Origin: JARRQB01 sp965368585
GTDB taxonomy: Bacteria > Pseudomonadota > Gammaproteobacteria > Chromatiales > Chromatiaceae
Length of the DNA stretch: 42,791 bases
Direction: 5' to 3'
Assembly (NCBI GenBank): GCA_965368585.1
Contig: CBDUNM010000026.1
Coordinates: forward strand, 1 to 42,791
Below the pieces are notes generated by a model. It had not been told where the DNA came from, did not search any database, and was given only the letters and a program-made list of their open reading frames with translations. Positions 7,700 to 15,849 of this stretch are shown here, piece by piece (positions within the stretch are counted from its first letter, which is position 1; each line of letters begins with the position of its first letter). The translations under genes and the position numbers were made by a program.

Positions 7700-8287
7700 A
7701 TGACGCCGAAGTTGACCCGCGATGACTTGTACTCGCTGGAGAAGTATGCGCAAATCCGCGGCGATTTCCGGGCGCGTGTCATGGCGCACAAGAAAACGCG
7801 CCGGTTGCCGCTCGGGCCGAACGCGACGCTTTATTTCGAAGATCGTTTGACGATGCAATACCAGGTTCAGGAGATGCTGCGTATCGAGCGGATATTCGAA
7901 GCGCAGGGCATTCAGGAGGAGTTGGATGCATACAATCCGCTAATACCCGACGGCAACAACTGGAAGGCCACCTTCATGGTCGAGATTCCCGACGTGGAGG
8001 AACGCAAGCGCCAACTGGGCAGGTTGCTTGAAATCGAGGACAAGGTTTGGGTCCAGGTCGCAGACTTTGACCGCGTCTATGCAGTTGCCGACGAGGACCT
8101 GGAGCGGGAAGATGCGGAGAAAACCTCCTCCGTGCATTTTCTGCGCTTCGAGCTGACGCCGGAGATGGCCCGGGCGGTGGCGCAAGGGGCTTCGGTGAGC
8201 GCGGGCATTTCCCACGAAAACTATACGCATGCCGCCGAACCGATTCCCGGCGATATCAGGGATTCACTGGCAAACGATCTGGCCTGA
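7700..8287 (+). CDS. DUF3501-family protein
   Basis: A 195-residue soluble protein of the uncharacterised DUF3501 family, recognised by LTRDDLYSLEKYAQIRGDFRARVMAHKKTRRLPLGPNATLYFEDRLTMQYQVQEMLRIERIF and the later FMVEIPDVEERKRQL and VHFLRFEL segments. The ATG at 7700 is preferred because GGAGG lies five bases before it and the family starts just ahead of LTRDDL; an ATG at 7679 would overlap the ferritin-like gene. The family is known to me mainly by its neighbourhood with rubrerythrin and CCG-domain iron-sulfur genes, as here. No enzymatic motif is visible. A role in assembly or as an adaptor of the operon's redox complex is a guess. Confidence 0.85.
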   Translation: MTPKLTRDDLYSLEKYAQIRGDFRARVMAHKKTRRLPLGPNATLYFEDRLTMQYQVQEMLRIERIFEAQGIQEELDAYNPLIPDGNNWKATFMVEIPDVEERKRQLGRLLEIEDKVWVQVADFDRVYAVADEDLEREDAEKTSSVHFLRFELTPEMARAVAQGASVSAGISHENYTHAAEPIPGDIRDSLANDLA

Positions 8288-8309
8288 ACGGGCAGTGACG
8301 TACCGATTG

Positions 8310-8339
8310 CCCCGCGCAGTGCGTCGGGGTGATCGTGCG
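8310..8339. terminator. Weak GC-rich hairpin between convergent DUF3501 and fabA genes
   Basis: CCCCG at 8310-8314 pairs with CGGGG at 8335-8339, with partial extra pairing inside. It lies in the 60-base gap between convergent genes. There is no run of T on either side, so terminator function is only suggested by position. Confidence 0.25.
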
Positions 8340-8347
8340 AACCCGAA

Positions 8348-8863
8348 TCAAAATCCCTCGGTGGAGGTAAACAGGCCGACTCGCAGGTCTTTGGCAGTGT
8401 AGATCTCACGGCCGTCGACTTTCAGGCGGCCGTCCGCGATGCCCAATACCAGCTTGCGTGAAATGACCCGCTTTACGTCGATCTGATAGGTTACGGTATT
8501 TGCACTCGGCAATACCTGGCCGGTGAATTTCACCTCGCCCACACCCAAGGCGCGGCCGCGGCCTGGATTGCCCTTCCAGCCCAGAAAGAAACCGACCATT
8601 TGCCACATGGCATCCAATCCCAGGCACCCCGGCATGACGGGATCGCCTGGAAAGTGGCATTCGAAAAACCACAGGTCGGGCTTGATATCGAGTTCGGCGG
8701 TGATGGCTCCCTTATCGTAGGCCCCACCCGCATCGCTGATCAGGGTCACCCGGTCCATCATCAACATATTCGGGACCGGCAGTTGCGCATTGCCCGGGCC
8801 GAAAAGTTCTCCGTATCCGCACTTCAGGAGATCGTCCCGTTCAAAGCTTTCGACTCTGCCCAT
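8348..8863 (-). CDS. fabA: 3-hydroxydecanoyl-[acyl-carrier-protein] dehydratase/isomerase FabA
   Basis: The 171-residue FabA enzyme dehydrates 3-hydroxydecanoyl-ACP and isomerises the trans-2 product to cis-3-decenoyl-ACP, the branch point to unsaturated fatty acids in gammaproteobacteria. The sequence is nearly collinear with E. coli FabA: LPVPNMLMMDRV, then FFECHFPGDPVMPGCLGLDAMWQMVGFFLGW with catalytic His70 and Asp84, and ALGVGEVKFTGQVLP. The ATG at 8863 gives the exact family length; the frame extends to a TTG at 8881 that is not needed. Two TTGACA hexamers lie upstream on this strand (8894-8899 and 8915-8920). fabB is not in the window. Confidence 0.95.
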   Translation of the reverse strand: MGRVESFERDDLLKCGYGELFGPGNAQLPVPNMLMMDRVTLISDAGGAYDKGAITAELDIKPDLWFFECHFPGDPVMPGCLGLDAMWQMVGFFLGWKGNPGRGRALGVGEVKFTGQVLPSANTVTYQIDVKRVISRKLVLGIADGRLKVDGREIYTAKDLRVGLFTSTEGF

Positions 8864-8887
8864 TGTGTGTCCCGACTGCAAATATCA

Positions 8888-9896
8888 ATGCAGTGTCAAC
8901 GGGCTACCATGGGTTGTCAACCTTCTTTAAAGACCGTTCTCGCCGCGCCGCTATCCATCAGCGCCCTGTGTTGCACCGTCCTGTCGAAAGAGAATCAGCG
9001 CTTGTCCGAAGAAAAGGCATCCGACAAACCAAACGACTCGAACGCGGACGCAGTTCGCCCGGGCGGCGCGTTGGCGGGGGCGGTCGCCGCACTGCGCGCC
9101 CAAGTCAGCATGCGCACGGCAAAAAGTCATGAGCTGATCAGTGCGCAGATGCGCATGCAGTCGTTGTTGCACAACGCGTCCGATGCGATCCTGCAGTTCG
9201 ATGCTGATGCGACCATCGTAGCCTTCAACCGGGCGGCGGAGCGGGTGTTCGGGTACAACGAAATCGAGTTGATGTATCAAAGCGGTGCTGGTCTGTTCCG
9301 CTTTCCCGGCCGGTACAGCGGCGATGTGCCGAGGGATGATCAACGACCTGCTGGACCTCGTAAAGGCGGAGGCGGGCAGATTGACCTACGATCCGCAAAC
9401 CAATGATCTGTTCGTATTGGTGGAAGACGTGGTGACTGAGTTCGAGACCTTGATCGAACAAAAGCGGCTGACGCTGACTGTCGAGCCGCCCTCATCCGTC
9501 TGCAGCGGCAAATTCGACAGAGAGCGGATGAGTCAGGTGGTGCGCAACTTCGTCTCCAACGCGGCGAAATTCACGCCACCGGGACGGCGTATTGCGATAC
9601 GGATCGAGGATGCGGTGTTGCCCGGCGACACCGCAGCCCCGCGTTTGACCGTCAGCGATCAGGGCGGGGGCATACCCGAAGGCGAACTCGATAGCGTGTT
9701 CGAGCGGAGCCGCCGCACCTCGTCGCAGGTCAAGGGTACGGGCCTGGGCTTGGCGATCGCACGCGAAATCATTCTTGCACACGGCGGGCGAATAGCAGCC
9801 CGCAACAACCCGGTCGGCGGCGCGGATTTCAGCTTTATCCTGCCGCGTGAGATTGTCGGCACCGGCGCATCAAGCTTCGCGATCAAACGCCGTTAA
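8888..9896 (+). pseudogene. PAS-domain sensor histidine kinase, broken by internal deletion and frame change
   Basis: Two frames together resemble a hybrid-free sensor kinase. The frame from about 8888 (or a TTG at 9002) encodes a hydrophilic start, a helix and the first half of a PAS domain (LLHNASDAILQFDADATIVAFNRAAERVFGYNEIELMYQ), and ends at 9406. Another frame from about 9333 to 9896 encodes MINDLLDLVKAEAGRL (the helix after the H box) and a complete HATPase domain: N box VVRNFVSNAAKF, G1 SDQGGGIP, G2 GTGLGLAIAREI. Between about 9280 and 9335 the rest of PAS and the phospho-acceptor His helix are missing and the frame shifts. The result cannot be a working kinase as read. The downstream receiver gene is the likely former partner. 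Confidence 0.6.
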
Positions 9897-9933
9897 GCCA
9901 TTGAATGTGGACGCTGCAACAGCGGGATTTTCT

Positions 9934-10869
9934 ATGACAGGACATCAGGCGAGTATACTGATCGTCGACGACGAACCGTTCAACGTGGAAATCATTCTCG
10001 AGTACCTGGAAGAATGCCCGTACGAACTCGACACGGCGGTCGACGGACTAGAGGCCTGGAACAAGCTGGAAGCGCAACCCGACCGGTACGACGTTGTATT
10101 GCTGGACCGAATGATGCCGCATTTGAATGGCATGCAGGTGTTGCAGCGGATCCGGGCGCACCCCGTTTTGCAGAGTGTACCGGTGATACTGCAAACCGCT
10201 TTGGCGTCCAAGGACGAAGTCGTCGAAGGCCTGCAGGCCGGCGCCTACTACTATCTGACCAAGCCATTCGAAGAAGACATGTTGTCGTCCGTGATCAAGA
10301 CGGCGGTCGAAGACCGGTTGCGCTACAAACGGACCCAGCGCGAAAGTGCCGTTGCCGGACGGACATTGGGCTTGTTGAAAGAGGGCCGCTTCCACTTCAA
10401 AACGATTGCAGCCGCGCGCGACCTCGCCAACGTACTCGCGCACGCTTTTCCGGATCCCCAGCGAGTAGTCGTCGGATTGTCCGAGCTGTTGTTGAACGCG
10501 GTGGAGCACGGCAACCTGAATATCTCATACGTCGAAAAGTCGTTCTTGAAAGACTCGGACGGCTGGGAGGCGGAAATCGAGCGGCGCCTGGCCGACTGGA
10601 CTTACCGTGACCGTGAAGTGGAGGTCGTGTTTCAACGCCTGGAGGAGGTGATCCAAGTGACGATTACCGATCAGGGGGAGGGCTTCGACTGGCAGAGCTA
10701 CACGGAAATCGACCCGGCGCGCATTTTCGACAAACACGGGCGGGGTATTGCCATGTCGCGCATGTTGAGTTTCGACGACGTCGAATATGTCGGCAGGGGC
10801 AACCGGGTCGTGGCGACGGTGAGCACGGGCGCGGTCGAGCAGGAAGAAGTGGTGCGTAAGGCCTCTTGA
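9934..10869 (+). CDS. Response-regulator receiver fused to an RsbW-like HATPase domain
   Basis: A 311-residue protein starting at the ATG at 9934, preceded by GGGA. Residues 1-130 form a receiver domain: acidic pair in ILIVDDEPFN, phospho-acceptor Asp in DVVLLDRMMPHLNG, and the conserved Lys in YYLTKPFEED. After a linker helix, residues of about 150-300 form a GHKL ATPase domain of the anti-sigma kinase type: VVGLSELLLNAVEHGNL (N box), TDQGEGFDW (G1) and HGRGIAMSRMLSFDDVEYVGRGN (G2). By family the output would phosphorylate or bind an anti-anti-sigma STAS protein, but no such gene is nearby. It follows the broken kinase directly, so its original phosphodonor may have been lost. An upstream in-frame extension to 9847 overlaps the kinase remnant and is not favoured. 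Confidence 0.8.
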   Translation: MTGHQASILIVDDEPFNVEIILEYLEECPYELDTAVDGLEAWNKLEAQPDRYDVVLLDRMMPHLNGMQVLQRIRAHPVLQSVPVILQTALASKDEVVEGLQAGAYYYLTKPFEEDMLSSVIKTAVEDRLRYKRTQRESAVAGRTLGLLKEGRFHFKTIAAARDLANVLAHAFPDPQRVVVGLSELLLNAVEHGNLNISYVEKSFLKDSDGWEAEIERRLADWTYRDREVEVVFQRLEEVIQVTITDQGEGFDWQSYTEIDPARIFDKHGRGIAMSRMLSFDDVEYVGRGNRVVATVSTGAVEQEEVVRKAS

Positions 10870-10888
10870 TGCCCGCCGCGGCGTCGCC

Positions 10889-12619
10889 TCACGGCGCCGT
10901 ATCCGCCGCGATCCGCTCTCGCAGGAATTCGATCGTTTCGTCCAGCCTGATCATGGTGTTGTCGCTGTCACCGCGCGCTCGGTACTCGAGTTGGCCGGCG
11001 TCCAGCCCCTTTTCGCCCACCACCACCCGATGCGGAATGCCGATCAGTTCGCAATCGGCGAACATGACACCCGGTCGCGCATCGCGGTCGTCGAGCAGCA
11101 CATCGATGCCCGCGGCCAGCAGTTCCTGGTACAGTCTGTCGGCCGCTTCGCGTACCCGCTGGGACCTCTTGGCCTGCATCGGCAGCAGGGCAACCTGGAA
11201 GGGTGCGATCACCGTGGGCCATGCGATACCGCGTTCGTCATGGTGTTGTTCGATGGCGGCGCCCACCACCCGCGATACGCCGATACCGTAGCAGCCCATG
11301 GTCATGGTGACGGCTTTGCCGCTCTCGTCCAGCACGTTGGCCTGCAGCGCCTCGCTGTATTTCTTCCCGAGTTGAAATATATGTCCGACCTCGATGCCGC
11401 GGGCGATGGTCAGGGTGCCTTCGCCATCCGGGCTGGGGTCGCCCTCGTTGACGTTGCGCAAATCGGCGACCGGCGGTAACGCGACGTCGCGTTCCCAGTT
11501 GATCCCGAAATAGTGTTTGCCGTCGATGTTGGCGCCGGCGCTGAAATCGGCCGTGGCGGCGGCCGCGCGATCGACGATACAGGGGATCGGCAGATTGACC
11601 GGTCCGAGCGAGCCCGGTCCGGCGCCAATGGCGTCGACGATCTCCGCTTCCGTCGCCATGCGCAGGGGCGCCGCGACCTGGGGCAGTTTCTCGGCCTTGA
11701 CGGCATTCAGTTCGTGGTCGCCGCGCACCAGCAAGGCGATCAGCTGGGCACCGGTTTCCTCGGCCGCCGCGACCACCAGCGTCTTGACGGTCCGTTCGAC
11801 CGGCTGCCGGAACTGGTCGACCAGCTCCTGAATCGTCTTGGCTTGTGGCGTATCCACGAGACGCATGGGTTCGCTCGCCGGTCCGCGTGGTTCGACCGGT
11901 GCAATGGCCTCCGCCAGTTCGACATTGGCGGCATAGTCGCTGTCCGTGGAAAAGGCGATGGCGTCTTCGCCCGATTCGGCCAGCACGTGAAATTCGTGCG
12001 ACGCATTACCGCCGATGGACCCCGTATCGGCGAGCACCGCCCGGAACTGCAGACCGCAGCGGCGGAAGACCCGTGTGTAGGTGTCGTACATGCTGTCGTA
12101 GGTCTCCTGCAACGACGCCTGGTCGGCGTGAAACGAGTAGGCGTCTTTCATCAGGAATTCGCGTGCGCGCATGATGCCGAATCGCGGGCGGATCTCGTCG
12201 CGAAATTTGGTTTGAATCTGGTAGAAATTGATCGGCAGCTGGCGGTAGCTGCGCAATTCGTTGCGCGCCAGATCGGTGATGATCTCCTCGTGCGTGGGGC
12301 CGAAACAGAAATCGCGCCCGTGGCGATCGGTCAGCCGCAGCAGTTCTGGTCCGTACTGCTCCCAGCGGCCAGACTCCTGCCACAGCTCGGCCGGCTGCAC
12401 CGCGGGCATGAGTACTTCCAGCGCGCCCGCGCGGTTCATCTCCTCGCGGACGATGGCTTCGACCTTGTGCAGTACCCGCAAGCCCAGTGGCAGCCAGGTG
12501 TACAGTCCCGCGGCCAGTTTGCGGATCAGACCGGCACGTAACATGAGCTGGTGGCTGGCGATCTCCGCATCGGCAGGGACTTCCTTGAGGGTTTGCAGGG
12601 GAAAACGCGATGTGCGCAT
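10889..12619 (-). CDS. proS: Prolyl-tRNA synthetase, bacterial type with editing domain
   Basis: A 576-residue class II synthetase that charges tRNA-Pro. The N terminus MRTSRFPLQTLKEVPADAEIASHQLMLRAGLIRKLAAGLYTWLPLG matches E. coli ProS and fixes the start at 12619; the open frame extends upstream to 12703, which is not needed. Motif 2 (EFLMKDAYSFHAD region) and motif 3 (GCYGIGVSRVVGA) are present. The large insertion between motifs 2 and 3 (about residues 225-400) is the Ala-tRNA-Pro editing domain, with its KTLVVAA and ALLVRGDHELN segments. A C-terminal anticodon-binding domain follows. It is a single gene, convergent with the receiver/HATPase gene and divergent from lapG. Confidence 0.95.
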   Translation of the reverse strand: MRTSRFPLQTLKEVPADAEIASHQLMLRAGLIRKLAAGLYTWLPLGLRVLHKVEAIVREEMNRAGALEVLMPAVQPAELWQESGRWEQYGPELLRLTDRHGRDFCFGPTHEEIITDLARNELRSYRQLPINFYQIQTKFRDEIRPRFGIMRAREFLMKDAYSFHADQASLQETYDSMYDTYTRVFRRCGLQFRAVLADTGSIGGNASHEFHVLAESGEDAIAFSTDSDYAANVELAEAIAPVEPRGPASEPMRLVDTPQAKTIQELVDQFRQPVERTVKTLVVAAAEETGAQLIALLVRGDHELNAVKAEKLPQVAAPLRMATEAEIVDAIGAGPGSLGPVNLPIPCIVDRAAAATADFSAGANIDGKHYFGINWERDVALPPVADLRNVNEGDPSPDGEGTLTIARGIEVGHIFQLGKKYSEALQANVLDESGKAVTMTMGCYGIGVSRVVGAAIEQHHDERGIAWPTVIAPFQVALLPMQAKRSQRVREAADRLYQELLAAGIDVLLDDRDARPGVMFADCELIGIPHRVVVGEKGLDAGQLEYRARGDSDNTMIRLDETIEFLRERIAADTAP

Positions 12620-12786
12620 GGCAGAGCCGACTCCATTAGCGGGTTGAGAAATAGGGCATTGTAGCCAGTTTGCGCGGCGGTTGTCCGCGTCGTTGGGGAT
12701 CAAGATCCCGCCATTTGGGCCGTTCTACAACTACGTCCTTAAAAAATCGAACAGCGTCGGTCTATCCTCCAGAGTGCCGCAAACGC

Positions 12787-13476
12787 ATGTCCTGTCTGTT
12801 GTCCCTACGTTGTTATCTGCCAGCGGCGCGGCCGGCGCTAGGCGTCTGCTTGGCGGGGCTGATTCTGGCGGTCTCCGGGGCGCTGGCGGAGGGCCTGAGT
12901 CTGGGCCAGTCGGTCGTGGATTGGGTGGGGCGGCAATACGGGGTCGCGGCGCGGGTGCGAGTCGAACGCCTGCAGGACCTGGTCGATCGTACGCGCGACG
13001 TCGAGGAATCGCACAAACTGGAACAAGTGAACTCCTTTTTCAACGCGATACCTTACGATTCCGACTGGGGGCTGTGGGACCGGGAAGACTATTGGGCGAC
13101 GCCGATCGAGATGCTGGGGGTCGACGGGGCGGACTGTGAGGACTACGCGATCGCCAAGTATTTCACCTTGCGCGAACTGGGTGTACCGGCGCAGCGCCTG
13201 CGCATCACCTACGTCAAGGCCTTGACCTTGAATCAGGCGCACATGGTGCTCGCCTACTACCCGACGGCATCGTCGGAGCCGCTTATTCTCGATAATCTGC
13301 AAGCCGCGATCGCAGCGGCGGGCGAGCGCGACGATCTGGTGCCCGTCTACAGTTTCAACGGCGAAAGCCTGTGGCTGGCGAAGAGCCGGCAGCGCGGCGT
13401 AAAGGTAGGTGGTGCCTCGCGGATCAAACTTTGGAACGACTTACGTCGGAAGATGGCGAATGAAAGGAAACGATGA
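12787..13476 (+). CDS. lapG: LapG-type periplasmic cysteine protease (adhesin-releasing)
   Basis: A 229-residue BTLCP (bacterial transglutaminase-like cysteine proteinase, DUF920) protein. In Pseudomonas, LapG cuts the N terminus of the giant adhesin LapA in the periplasm and so releases cells from biofilm when c-di-GMP is low. A signal peptide (about residues 1-34, LGVCLAGLILAVSGALA) is followed by the catalytic triad: Cys117 in DGADCEDYAIAKYF, His152 in NQAHMVLAYY and Asp169 in LILDNL; acidic residues beside Cys117 fit the Ca2+ site of LapG. The ATG at 12787 gives the usual length. lapD begins 105 bases downstream. The adhesin substrate and its secretion genes are outside the window. Confidence 0.9.
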   Translation: MSCLLSLRCYLPAARPALGVCLAGLILAVSGALAEGLSLGQSVVDWVGRQYGVAARVRVERLQDLVDRTRDVEESHKLEQVNSFFNAIPYDSDWGLWDREDYWATPIEMLGVDGADCEDYAIAKYFTLRELGVPAQRLRITYVKALTLNQAHMVLAYYPTASSEPLILDNLQAAIAAAGERDDLVPVYSFNGESLWLAKSRQRGVKVGGASRIKLWNDLRRKMANERKR

Positions 13477-13581
13477 CGGGGGAACCGGACTTCCGGCCGC
13501 GTGCGGCGCGGCACCCGGGCAGTCCTTGGTTGGGTGTGGTATGACGGGCAACTTCTCAAACGGTGACCAGGAGGCGCGGCG

Positions 13582-15528
13582 ATGAAGCTGTCTACTCAGC
13601 TTGTGGCATGGATCGTTCTGTTGATCGTGGTGCTGTTCGCGGGTACCTTTTGGATCAATATTCACAACGGCAGGGCCTATCTGGTCCAGCAGTTGGCCTC
13701 TCACGCGCAGGATGGCGCAACCTCGCTGGGCCTGTCGGTTACCAGCCATGTCGCGGCAGCGGACAGAGCCACCGTCACATCGATGGCGGACGCCTTGTTC
13801 GACGGTGGCGATTATCAGCAGGTGCGCGTCGAGGGGTTGGACGGCGAAGTCTGGGTAGACCGCCTTCAGGATGGTCGGGCGCCGGGGGTTCCTGACTGGT
13901 TTGTCGGCCTTATCGGGTTGCACACGCCGCAAGGCGTTGCCGACGTCATGCAGGGGTGGCGACAAGCGGGTCGGGTACTGGTGCGCAGCAATCCGGGGCA
14001 CGCCTACGAGCAGCTGTGGGCGAATGCGCGCGAGTCCGTTATCTGGTACCTGTTAGGCGCAGGCATCGCCCTGCTGATCGGAGTGCTGGTGCTGCGCTGC
14101 CTGTTGCGACCGCTGCGCGAAATCGAACAGCAGGCCAATGCCATCTGCGATCGCCGCTTTCCGACGCCGCTGAAAACGCCGTTTGCGGTCGAGCTCAGGA
14201 GCGTGGTCATGGCCATGAACCGGCTCTCGAGCAAGGTACAGCAAATGCTGGGCGATGCGGAGCGTCTGGTTTTGAAACTGCGCTCGCAGGTCAACAGCGA
14301 TCCGGTCACCGGGTTGGTCAATCGACGCCATTTCAACGATGTACTCGAGAACTGCGTCAACGATCCGGCCGGTTTTGCCGGGGGCTTGCTGCTCGTCGAG
14401 TTGCGCGGCTTCAAGCGGTACAACCAGGACTACGGATACCCGGCGGGGGATCAGTTGTTGCGGGCTTGCGCCGAACTGTTGTCGGAGCAGCTGCAGGATA
14501 TGCCTGGCTGCACGCTGGCGCACTTGTCGGGGGCGAACTTCGCCATTCTCACCGCGGCCCAGGAGCCGCAGGAGTTTGCACACACCGGAAAGCATGTGGC
14601 CGCATCGCTGGCAACGCTGGGCGGACGAGTGGAATTGCCGTCGACCGACGTCGGGCACGTCGGAGGCGTGTATTTCCGGGATCACACGCGGCGTCAGTTT
14701 CTGTCCGAGGCCGACGTGGCGTTGCGTAAGGCGCAGACGATTGGGGCCAACGAATGCGTATTGAAGCTGACCGGGACGGAAGGTGTCGCCGAGCGCTCGC
14801 GCAGCGAATGGCGTCAAGTGATCAAGGACGGCCTCGGCGCGGAGCGCCTGCAGTTGGTCTGGCAACCCGTCTACAAGAGCGACGGTACGCTGCTGCATCG
14901 CGAAGTCTTTTTGCGCCTGCCCAATCCGGATCAGCCGAACCGGTTGCTCGCCGCGGGCTTTTTTCTCCCGATGGCGGAAGCCGCCGGGTTGGCATCCAGC
15001 CTGGATCGCTACGTCATCGAACGGGTGTTGCAGACGCTGCGAGGCAGCGACTATACCTTTGCCGTCAATTTGTCGCCGGTCAGTCTGAGCGACGAGGAAT
15101 TACTGCGGTGGCTGCGGCAACGGCTGGATTTGGACGTTGCGCTGGGCAGCCGTCTTATTCTCGAAGTCTCCGAATATGGCGCAACCGCGCACACCCAGTC
15201 ACTGGCGGACTGGATCGCGCACTTGCGTCCCCTGGGTGTCAGGTTTGCCCTCGACCATTTTGGGCTCGGATCGCGGTCATTGCGCTATCTGCGCTCGCTC
15301 AAGGTCGATTATCTGAAGATCGACGGCACCTTGGTGCAGGAGATCGACGCCAACGAAGACAACCAGTTCCTCCTGCAGGTAATTCGGGGTCTGGCGCACA
15401 GTCTCGACATGCAGGTGATTGCCGAGGCGGTCGAAACCGAAGCGGTGTGGCGCGAACTGGGTGTGCTCGGCGTGGATGGCGGTCAGGGATATTGGCTCGG
15501 CGAACCGAAACCGGCGCAGTCGACCTGA
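13582..15528 (+). CDS. lapD: LapD-type c-di-GMP receptor (degenerate GGDEF-EAL, inner membrane)
   Basis: A 648-residue inner-membrane receptor that, when c-di-GMP binds its cytoplasmic EAL domain, sequesters LapG in the periplasm. Layout: TM1 at about residues 7-27, a LapD/MoxY-type periplasmic sensor domain to about 150 (with WVDRLQDGRAP and VPDWFVGL), TM2 at about 154-175, a HAMP linker, then GGDEF and EAL domains. Both catalytic signatures are lost: the GGDEF position reads SGANF (316-320) and the EAL position reads EVF (441-443), and DDFG is DHFG, as expected for a receptor rather than an enzyme. AGGAGG lies seven bases before the ATG. It follows lapG on the same strand. Confidence 0.9.
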   Translation: MKLSTQLVAWIVLLIVVLFAGTFWINIHNGRAYLVQQLASHAQDGATSLGLSVTSHVAAADRATVTSMADALFDGGDYQQVRVEGLDGEVWVDRLQDGRAPGVPDWFVGLIGLHTPQGVADVMQGWRQAGRVLVRSNPGHAYEQLWANARESVIWYLLGAGIALLIGVLVLRCLLRPLREIEQQANAICDRRFPTPLKTPFAVELRSVVMAMNRLSSKVQQMLGDAERLVLKLRSQVNSDPVTGLVNRRHFNDVLENCVNDPAGFAGGLLLVELRGFKRYNQDYGYPAGDQLLRACAELLSEQLQDMPGCTLAHLSGANFAILTAAQEPQEFAHTGKHVAASLATLGGRVELPSTDVGHVGGVYFRDHTRRQFLSEADVALRKAQTIGANECVLKLTGTEGVAERSRSEWRQVIKDGLGAERLQLVWQPVYKSDGTLLHREVFLRLPNPDQPNRLLAAGFFLPMAEAAGLASSLDRYVIERVLQTLRGSDYTFAVNLSPVSLSDEELLRWLRQRLDLDVALGSRLILEVSEYGATAHTQSLADWIAHLRPLGVRFALDHFGLGSRSLRYLRSLKVDYLKIDGTLVQEIDANEDNQFLLQVIRGLAHSLDMQVIAEAVETEAVWRELGVLGVDGGQGYWLGEPKPAQST

Positions 15529-15849
15529 GCCCGAACAGGACAAAGTGCAGCGAACGCGGTCCGGCCCTAAGGAACGCGGGAGTGCCGGAAATAACGCTCG
15601 CAGCTTGCAGAACTAGGTCCGCCTACGTGCGATATGCAGGTTGAACCCTTTAGCAGCACGGGCGTGCCAGGACGCGGCGCGTTTGTTGCAACATCGTGTT
15701 TGAATCGTCATCAAGATTAAATATTAGAAAGTAACAATACGCGCTCGTCGAACAGTGCGCCGGCAGTCGTCCGTCGACACTAGGCTCAGCCGCCGCTCCG
15801 TCAAGCATCAACCTTTACCTCAAGGTGTCGATCCCGTTCGGAGGAAATC
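15529..15849 (+). promoter_or_regulatory. Intergenic region upstream of pstS with a weak candidate promoter
   Basis: A 321-base region with no gene. TTGAAT (15700-15705), a 16-base spacer and TATTAG (15722-15727) form a weak promoter-like pair in the most A+T-rich stretch. A segment TCGTCATCAAGATTAAAT overlaps it and resembles one half of a Pho box (five of seven bases) but not the second half, so PhoB control is likely from the genes present rather than shown here. GGAGG lies just before the pstS GTG. Confidence 0.35.

Noticed and set aside
15701..15721. Pho box upstream of pstS
   Set aside because: One half matches five of seven bases but the second half does not, and its spacing to the -10-like element is wrong.
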